From: Aridibaculum aurantiacum
GTDB lineage: Bacteria; Bacteroidota; Bacteroidia; Chitinophagales; Chitinophagaceae
Direction of reading: 5' to 3'
Length of the DNA stretch: 64,000 bases
Assembly (NCBI RefSeq): GCF_017355875.1
Contig: NZ_JAFEWC010000001.1
Location: forward strand, 62,001-126,000
The notes under the pieces were generated by a model. It made no database searches, was not told the DNA's origin, and saw only the letters and a list, made by a program, of their open reading frames with translations. Shown one piece after another: positions 58,950 through 64,000 of this stretch. The first letter of the stretch is position 1; every line of letters begins with the position of its first letter. Made by a program: the position numbers and the translations under genes.

Positions 58950-61900
58950 TAAACTGATCTTTATAAATAGCGCCACCATTGCCTATGCCGAAGTAATGGT
59001 AAATGGTAATGTTCACCTGATAGGTACACAAGGAGTTGGTAAGAGTACCTTGCTTCGCGCCATCTTGTTTTTTTATAATGCAGACACACTTAAGCTCGGC
59101 ATCAGCAAAGAGAAAAAGAGCTTTGCTGAATATTATTTCCCATACTCTAATTCGTTTCTTATTTACGAAGTAATGCGTGAGAATGGCCCTTACTGCATCA
59201 TTGCATTTAAGAGCCAGGGCAAAGTTTGCTTTCGCTTTATGGATGGCGGCTACGACAAAAAATACTTCCTTACACAGGATGGGCAAGCATACCAGAAGTG
59301 GGAGGATAACCGGAAGGTATTGGATGAGAACGGTATCTTTTCTACAAGAAAGATTGACCGCTACGAAGAGTACCGCGACATCTTGTATGGCAATACTGAA
59401 ACAGGAAAAAAAGAGTTCACCAAATATGCTTTGCTGCAGAGCAAGCAGTACCAGAATATTCCACGCACCATACAGAATGTATTTCTAAACAGCAAGCTGG
59501 AAGCAGAGTTCATCAAGCAGACGATCATTATGTCGCTCAACGAAGAAGACATCAGCATAGACCTGCAGAACTACAACCACCACCTGAAGAACTTTGAAGA
59601 GCAGCTGGCAGATATTTACCAATACAAACAACCTGCAGTACAAAAGCTGGCGGAGAACGTGGTAAAATATCATCTTGCTATTCGTCACCTGGAGAAGGAC
59701 AAGAACACGCTGAGTATGCAGCTAACATGGGCCATTGCCAATGTTCAAAAGCTGATCCCAAAGCTGCAGGAGAAAAAAGAGCGTGCGCATTCTGATAAAG
59801 AAGCCATTCAGCAAAAGATAGAAAATGCTGAGACACGCTATAGAAACAAAGCAGAAAAAATTAAGGGTGAAATAAGCGTTTTAGAAAGCGACCTGAAAAA
59901 GGCGAAAGAAAAATCAGAGCATTATACTAAGCTGAAAATAGATGAACTGCTGGAGCGTGTTGGTAAGAAAAAGGAACACGAGACCATCCAAAAAAGCCTA
60001 TCAAAAGAACTGGAATTACTGACTGCGAAATTTGGTGAAGTATCGCAGAAGTATGATGCACTGCTTGCTTCGCTTGATAATGATGTACGCACATTTGTGC
60101 AAACAAAAGAGAACGAAATTTTACGTGCTAAGGCCAAGACAATGGAAGATGAGAAAGCCGCACGTAAAGCAATGCAAGGTTTGATAGAAGATATAAGGCA
60201 GAGCAATCAACAGGCAGTACAGCAGGCCAATGAAGCTGTGAACCAGCAGCAACAACATTTACAAAACGAACGTGTGAAGCGGGAAGCTATCAGGCACCAG
60301 CGCTTCTTTGAAGCAGAGCTGGTAGAAGCAACGCAGCAGCTTTCGGATCTGAAGCTGGCTATTCAACAAGCAGAACAATTAACCGCACATAACAAGAGCC
60401 GTCTTGAGACATTGCAAAAGCAATGGGAACTGGATGAAGCTACCACTAAGCAAAACAACATACGCCTGAGCGAAAAGCTGCAGGAGCAGGTAGAGCGTAT
60501 GCAACAGGAGCTTACTGCAATAGATGCAAAGCTTGCTAACAGTGAAGGCGCATTGTATGGATGGCTCAACAAGAACAAGCAAGGCTGGGAAAACACCATA
60601 GGTAAAGTGGTAGATGAAGACATCTTGTTCAATAATGATTTGCAGCCGCAACTGAATGGCGAAGCGCATTCATTGTATGGTATCCAACTTGATCTTGCTG
60701 ATGTAAAAGTGCAGGTGAAGACGCTGGCTGAATATGAAAAGGATAAACAGCGTTTGCAGGAAAAGCTACAGCAAACACAACATCAACTGGATGCGCTAAC
60801 TACACAACAGGCCGACCAGGTAGAGAAACTGCGTAAAAAGTACCAGCCACAAATCCGTGAATGTAAAGAAGCTATAACTGAACAACAATATCGCCTTGAG
60901 CAGGACACGCAGCAGCTGCAATATGCACAACTAAATAAGAAAGACCTGGAACTAAAGGCTGCCGAAGAAAAGAAACAAGCATTGGCTGATATAGACAGTT
61001 TAACAGCTGCAGCGCACGAGGCATTGCTACAAGCGCAGCAGCAGTTGGAAGAAGTGAAAGAAGAAGTTCACAAGCAGGTAAAAGCAAAGGAGCGAGAGCT
61101 GGATAGAAAAATAAGTGCACTGGAAAAAGAAGAGAAAGAACTGTTTGTTTCTATAGGTGAGGCAGTGAACTCTTACAAGCAACAATTCAGCGTACAAAAG
61201 AAAGAACTGCTGGAGCGCAGACAGCAAGAACTGGAAGGAAAAGGTGGCGATACAAAGCGTATCAACGAGGTAGAAAAACAACTACAGGTAATAAAGCATG
61301 AGCTGGATTATATAGAGAAGAACAGGGATGTAGTAGCTGAATACAAAAAAGATAAACGTGAGCTGATCGATAAGATTGATGACCTGAAAAGTCGCAAAGC
61401 TTTATTGGAACAACAGTACGAAACGGAAGAGCAAAAACATAAGACGAACAAGGCGCAACTTCAGGCTGATATAGCTGCAACAGATGTCCTGATACATGAC
61501 CTTGCACTACAGGTGCAGCAGGCTGAGGAAGACAGTAAAGCATTTACTAACTTCAGTGTTACGGATGCTTACAACAGCATTGATGCAGCTTACAAAGAAG
61601 AGAAGGAAAGCTTCCGCACAGACAAGCGATGCAAGAGTTTGATAGATGAGATCAACCGCTGTTACTACAATTCAATTAAGCGACTAGATGAATTAAGAGA
61701 TACAGCCAATAAGTTCCTTGGCTACTTCTCCATGAACAACATCTTCAACTTTAAGACTGGCCTTAGCTACCAGGAAGAATACCTGCAGTTTGCTGACCAG
61801 TTGAATGACTTCATCAACAACAGTAAGATTGAAGAGTTTGAAAAGCGTGTGAACGAACGCTTTGCTACCATCATACATTCTGTAGGTAAAGAAACAGGAA

Positions 61901-62586
61901 CCCTGATGAGCAAAGGCGGCGAGATACAAAAAGTGATCAACGAAGTGAACCGCGATTTCGACAACAAGAACTTCGTTGGAGCTATTCAAAAGATAGAACT
62001 ACGATTAGATGAAAGTGCGAACAAAGTTGTGCAGCTATTACTGCAGATAAAGAAGTACAATGATGAGCATGCTTATGATATTGGTGGTCTCAATCTCTTC
62101 TCATCTGTAGACCAGGATTCAAAAAATAAAAAAGCAGTTGACCTGCTAAAACAGCTAGGCAAAGCAGTTGGTGAATACAAAAAAGATTACATAGCCCTGA
62201 GCGATACGTTTGAACTGAAGTTTAGAATAGAAGAAAACCAGAACGATACCGGCTGGGTAGAAAAGCTTAGCAATGTTGGTAGTGAAGGAACGGATGTATT
62301 GGTGAAAGCTATGATCAACATCATGCTGCTAAATGTATTCAAAGAAGGTGCTTCAAAACGTTTCAAAGACTTCAGGCTGCATTGTATGATGGATGAGATA
62401 GGAAAGCTTCACCCGAACAACGTAAAAGGTATTCTTCAATTTGCTAATGACAGGAACATTAATCTTATCAACGGCTCTCCAACCGAAACCAATGCGCTAG
62501 ACTACAAGCATATTTATAAGCTGGAGAAAGATGGTAAGCGCAACACTCGTATCAAGCGCATTATAACCAACTACGCTATGGCATGA
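58936..62586 (+). CDS. mksB: MksB/JetC-like SMC ATPase
   Basis: The 1216-residue SMC-like ATPase has Walker A GTQGVGKST at residues 30-38. Long coiled coils occupy about 230-530 and 600-950. A hinge-like globular part lies at about 537-590 (WLNKNKQGWENTIGKVVDED and ALNGEAHSLYGIQLDLADV-type text), as in MksB/JetC rather than canonical SMC. The C-terminal head has SNVGSEGTDVLVKAMINI near 1111 in place of LSGG and Walker B in HCMMDEIGKLHPNN near 1148. With MksE and MksF it should form a DNA loop-extruding complex. No JetD/MksG nuclease gene follows. Length is normal. Confidence 0.85.
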   Translation: MRFLNKLIFINSATIAYAEVMVNGNVHLIGTQGVGKSTLLRAILFFYNADTLKLGISKEKKSFAEYYFPYSNSFLIYEVMRENGPYCIIAFKSQGKVCFRFMDGGYDKKYFLTQDGQAYQKWEDNRKVLDENGIFSTRKIDRYEEYRDILYGNTETGKKEFTKYALLQSKQYQNIPRTIQNVFLNSKLEAEFIKQTIIMSLNEEDISIDLQNYNHHLKNFEEQLADIYQYKQPAVQKLAENVVKYHLAIRHLEKDKNTLSMQLTWAIANVQKLIPKLQEKKERAHSDKEAIQQKIENAETRYRNKAEKIKGEISVLESDLKKAKEKSEHYTKLKIDELLERVGKKKEHETIQKSLSKELELLTAKFGEVSQKYDALLASLDNDVRTFVQTKENEILRAKAKTMEDEKAARKAMQGLIEDIRQSNQQAVQQANEAVNQQQQHLQNERVKREAIRHQRFFEAELVEATQQLSDLKLAIQQAEQLTAHNKSRLETLQKQWELDEATTKQNNIRLSEKLQEQVERMQQELTAIDAKLANSEGALYGWLNKNKQGWENTIGKVVDEDILFNNDLQPQLNGEAHSLYGIQLDLADVKVQVKTLAEYEKDKQRLQEKLQQTQHQLDALTTQQADQVEKLRKKYQPQIRECKEAITEQQYRLEQDTQQLQYAQLNKKDLELKAAEEKKQALADIDSLTAAAHEALLQAQQQLEEVKEEVHKQVKAKERELDRKISALEKEEKELFVSIGEAVNSYKQQFSVQKKELLERRQQELEGKGGDTKRINEVEKQLQVIKHELDYIEKNRDVVAEYKKDKRELIDKIDDLKSRKALLEQQYETEEQKHKTNKAQLQADIAATDVLIHDLALQVQQAEEDSKAFTNFSVTDAYNSIDAAYKEEKESFRTDKRCKSLIDEINRCYYNSIKRLDELRDTANKFLGYFSMNNIFNFKTGLSYQEEYLQFADQLNDFINNSKIEEFEKRVNERFATIIHSVGKETGTLMSKGGEIQKVINEVNRDFDNKNFVGAIQKIELRLDESANKVVQLLLQIKKYNDEHAYDIGGLNLFSSVDQDSKNKKAVDLLKQLGKAVGEYKKDYIALSDTFELKFRIEENQNDTGWVEKLSNVGSEGTDVLVKAMINIMLLNVFKEGASKRFKDFRLHCMMDEIGKLHPNNVKGILQFANDRNINLINGSPTETNALDYKHIYKLEKDGKRNTRIKRIITNYAMA

Positions 62587-62732
62587 GCCTACCAATTAAC
62601 CTTGTAAAAAAGATCAACGCGATGCTGCAGGGACAACAACTTGCAGCATCGCTGTTAATAGCACTTCTACATCAATATCAAAAGGTTTTAGAGCAGGAAA
62701 TATTTATTGATTATGGTATTGCTACCAGGTAA
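62583..62732 (+). CDS. Possible small ORF overlapping the SMC gene stop
   Basis: A 49-residue frame begins in an ATGA overlap with the mksB stop (MSLPINLVKKINAMLQGQQL onward) and ends at 62732. Overlap suggests translational coupling, and residues 4-40 could form an amphipathic helix. I see no match to the JetD nuclease. A perfect hairpin lies inside the frame. It may be a remnant of a further subunit or a chance frame. Confidence 0.3.
   Translation: MSLPINLVKKINAMLQGQQLAASLLIALLHQYQKVLEQEIFIDYGIATR
62619..62652 (+). promoter_or_regulatory. Perfect 11-bp stem-loop after the SMC gene
   Basis: GCGATGCTGCA and TGCAGCATCGC pair perfectly around a 12-base loop, 33 bases after the mksB stop. There is no T run, so it is a possible mRNA 3'-end stabiliser or regulatory stem rather than a classical terminator. 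Confidence 0.55.
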
Positions 62733-62873
62733 TAATTTCTTAACATAGAAGCTTGGGCGTAAGGCCTGTAATCCTTTGAAAGCCTTTACCAGCAGCACTT
62801 TCAGCAGTTGGTAATGTATTTAGGCATCGTGAAAAACAGGAAACATTGGAAAATAGCCGGTTTGAAGGCTAAG

Positions 62874-63106
62874 TATATTTGTAAAAGAAGATCAGAATAC
62901 AGAGAAAAGGTTGCTAACTAAATAAGGAACATAGGGAAAGCAATCGTTAGAATTCAGATGGCAATAATCGTTAGAGGCATTCTTTATTCGTAAAGAGGTT
63001 GTAAATATAGAGGCTCGATCTCACAAAACAAACTTTTTTTAACTTTTTCATATGGCAAGCAATCGTTAGAGGCTGCTCCGTTTCTACGGAGGAGCCATTT
63101 TTTTTA
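62874..63106 (+). ncRNA. Candidate small RNA or leader with three AATCGTTAGA repeats
   Basis: The 706-base gap before the CLC gene holds no good gene beyond the small frame at 62583. An exact TAnnTTTG box (TATATTTG, 62874-62881) could start a transcript. AATCGTTAGA occurs three times (62942, 62966, 63061), and the last copy runs directly into a terminator at 63071. The transcript would be about 220 bases. This is inference from signals only. Confidence 0.25.
63071..63106 (+). terminator. Rho-independent terminator
   Basis: GGCTGCTCCG and CGGAGGAGCC form a 10-bp stem with one internal mismatch and a 6-base loop, followed by ATTTTTTTTT. It lies in the intergenic region 190 bases before the CLC gene. 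Confidence 0.75.
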
Positions 63107-63292
63107 TAATGCCATTCGTTCTCCTTTTGTAAGACGCCACCTGCATTAACCGGCGCTTATAATTCTTCTATTTTAAGACGTACTTTCTTAAGTAACTATA
63201 GCAAGTAAGGCCGTAGCCAACTTGTTTTCCTAATTTCACTTTTCATTCTCACCCTTCGGCCCTTCTTTCTGCACTTGTACAAACAGCATTGC

Positions 63293-64000
63293 ATGAGGTA
63301 TATTTCTAACAGTTGGCTTTGGATAATAAGACAGGTAAATAAAATAGGGAACGAACGTATCCGTATTGGCTTGTTGCAAGCTTTGCCATTTTGGATAGCC
63401 TCTTTACTGGCTGGCGGAGTAGCTGTTGGCTATGCAGCGTTATTTTCCTTTGCTGAAGATCTTTCAATAAGTATCATAGAACATCGCAAATGGATGATCT
63501 TACTGCTTGCGCCGGTTTGTTTTCTTCTTGCAGCTTTACTGGTAAATGTTTTTGCACCTTATAGCAGGGGAAGTGGTATTCCACAAGTAATGGCTTCCAT
63601 AGAGCTTGCAAATCCACCGCAGAATAATAAGATCAGTAAGCTGCTTGGCTTCAAGATCATTGTTGTAAAAATTATATCGAGCGTATTGTTGGTGTTTGGT
63701 GGCGGCGCTATAGGTAGAGAAGGACCAACCATACAAATAGCCGGATCCGTCTTTTACCTGGTGAACCGGTGGATACCTGCCAACTGGCCAAAGATCACCA
63801 AGCGCAATATGATAATGACAGGTGCTGCGGCCGGCCTGGCTGCGGCATTTAACACACCATTAGGAGGAATTGTTTTCGCCGTAGAAGAGCTTACAAAAAC
63901 GCATATCAGCTACTTTAGAACAGCACTATTTTCTGCAGTTATAATTGCGGGTCTTACTGCCCAGGCTATTCTCGGGCCTTACTTATATCTAGGCTTTCCA
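63293..64000 (+). CDS. CLC-family chloride channel or transporter, 3' end outside window
   Basis: The first 236 codons are in the window, starting at ATG 63293 (MRYISNSWLWIIRQVNKIGN). CLC motifs are clear: RGSGIPQVMASIE (the GSGIP anion-site motif), GGGAIGREGPTIQIAG (the GREGP motif with the gating glutamate), and AAAGLAAAFNTPLGGIVFAV followed by EEL. Several membrane helices alternate with these. The protein moves chloride or a similar anion across the inner membrane. The gating glutamate allows either channel or proton-antiport mode. Confidence 0.92.
   Translation, partial: MRYISNSWLWIIRQVNKIGNERIRIGLLQALPFWIASLLAGGVAVGYAALFSFAEDLSISIIEHRKWMILLLAPVCFLLAALLVNVFAPYSRGSGIPQVMASIELANPPQNNKISKLLGFKIIVVKIISSVLLVFGGGAIGREGPTIQIAGSVFYLVNRWIPANWPKITKRNMIMTGAAAGLAAAFNTPLGGIVFAVEELTKTHISYFRTALFSAVIIAGLTAQAILGPYLYLGFP

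Noticed and set aside
62587-63292. JetD/MksG nuclease gene after the SMC gene
   Set aside because: No open frame of adequate length exists in either strand of this gap.

Overview
The window reads as chromosomal DNA from a member of the Bacteroidota, most likely a Chitinophagaceae-type soil or freshwater bacterium. The evidence is a SusC/SusD pair, OmpA/TonB-type outer-membrane barrels with a carboxypeptidase-regulatory N-terminus, the long Bacteroidota form of IspG, MacB/FtsX permeases of about 800 residues in tandem, a BatD protein, DUF1989 and YqcI/YcgG proteins, and starts that lack Shine-Dalgarno sequences. No rRNA, tRNA, CRISPR array, phage or transposase gene was seen.

Layout. 0-9 kb: an outer-membrane barrel receptor, an AraC-type regulator, then a SusC/SusD nutrient-uptake pair closed by a terminator. 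8.8-13.2 kb, minus strand: an antitoxin/PIN-toxin pair overlapping nadB, then ispG. 13.3-32.1 kb: a histidine kinase and a sigma-54-type response regulator on the minus strand, divergent from a long plus-strand export locus (HlyD-type adaptor, ATPase, four paralogous permeases, a small NTF2-like secreted protein, a second ATPase, a TolC-like channel). A minus-strand S23/four-helix-bundle gene and a tiny lipoprotein gene, flanked by inverted repeats, sit inside this locus. 32.1-36.4 kb, minus strand: DUF1989 and YqcI/YcgG (GntA-like) proteins, a small lipoprotein and uvrB. 36.4-38.4 kb: a gene-free array of at least six same-orientation repeat units made of stem-loops, some with compensatory base changes. 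38.4-50.2 kb: amidase, multi-spanning membrane protein, GH3/beta-lactamase fusion, two paralogous lipoproteins, mutL, a second S23 gene flanked by inverted repeats, and a ureohydrolase-fold protein lacking metal ligands. 50.3-62.6 kb: batD, then a condensin-like SMC system split in two (MksF/JetA-like at 52.5 kb; MksE/JetB-like and MksB/JetC-like at 58.4-62.6 kb) around an Ala-rich secreted protein, an outer-membrane protein and a UvrD/PcrA helicase. The window ends inside a CLC chloride channel gene.

The points most worth following are the covarying stem-loop repeat array, the split MksBEF/Wadjet-like condensin without a visible nuclease subunit, the S23 cassettes bounded by inverted word repeats, and the toxin-antitoxin pair translationally coupled to NAD biosynthesis. 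All family assignments are from reading motifs by eye; no database search was possible.
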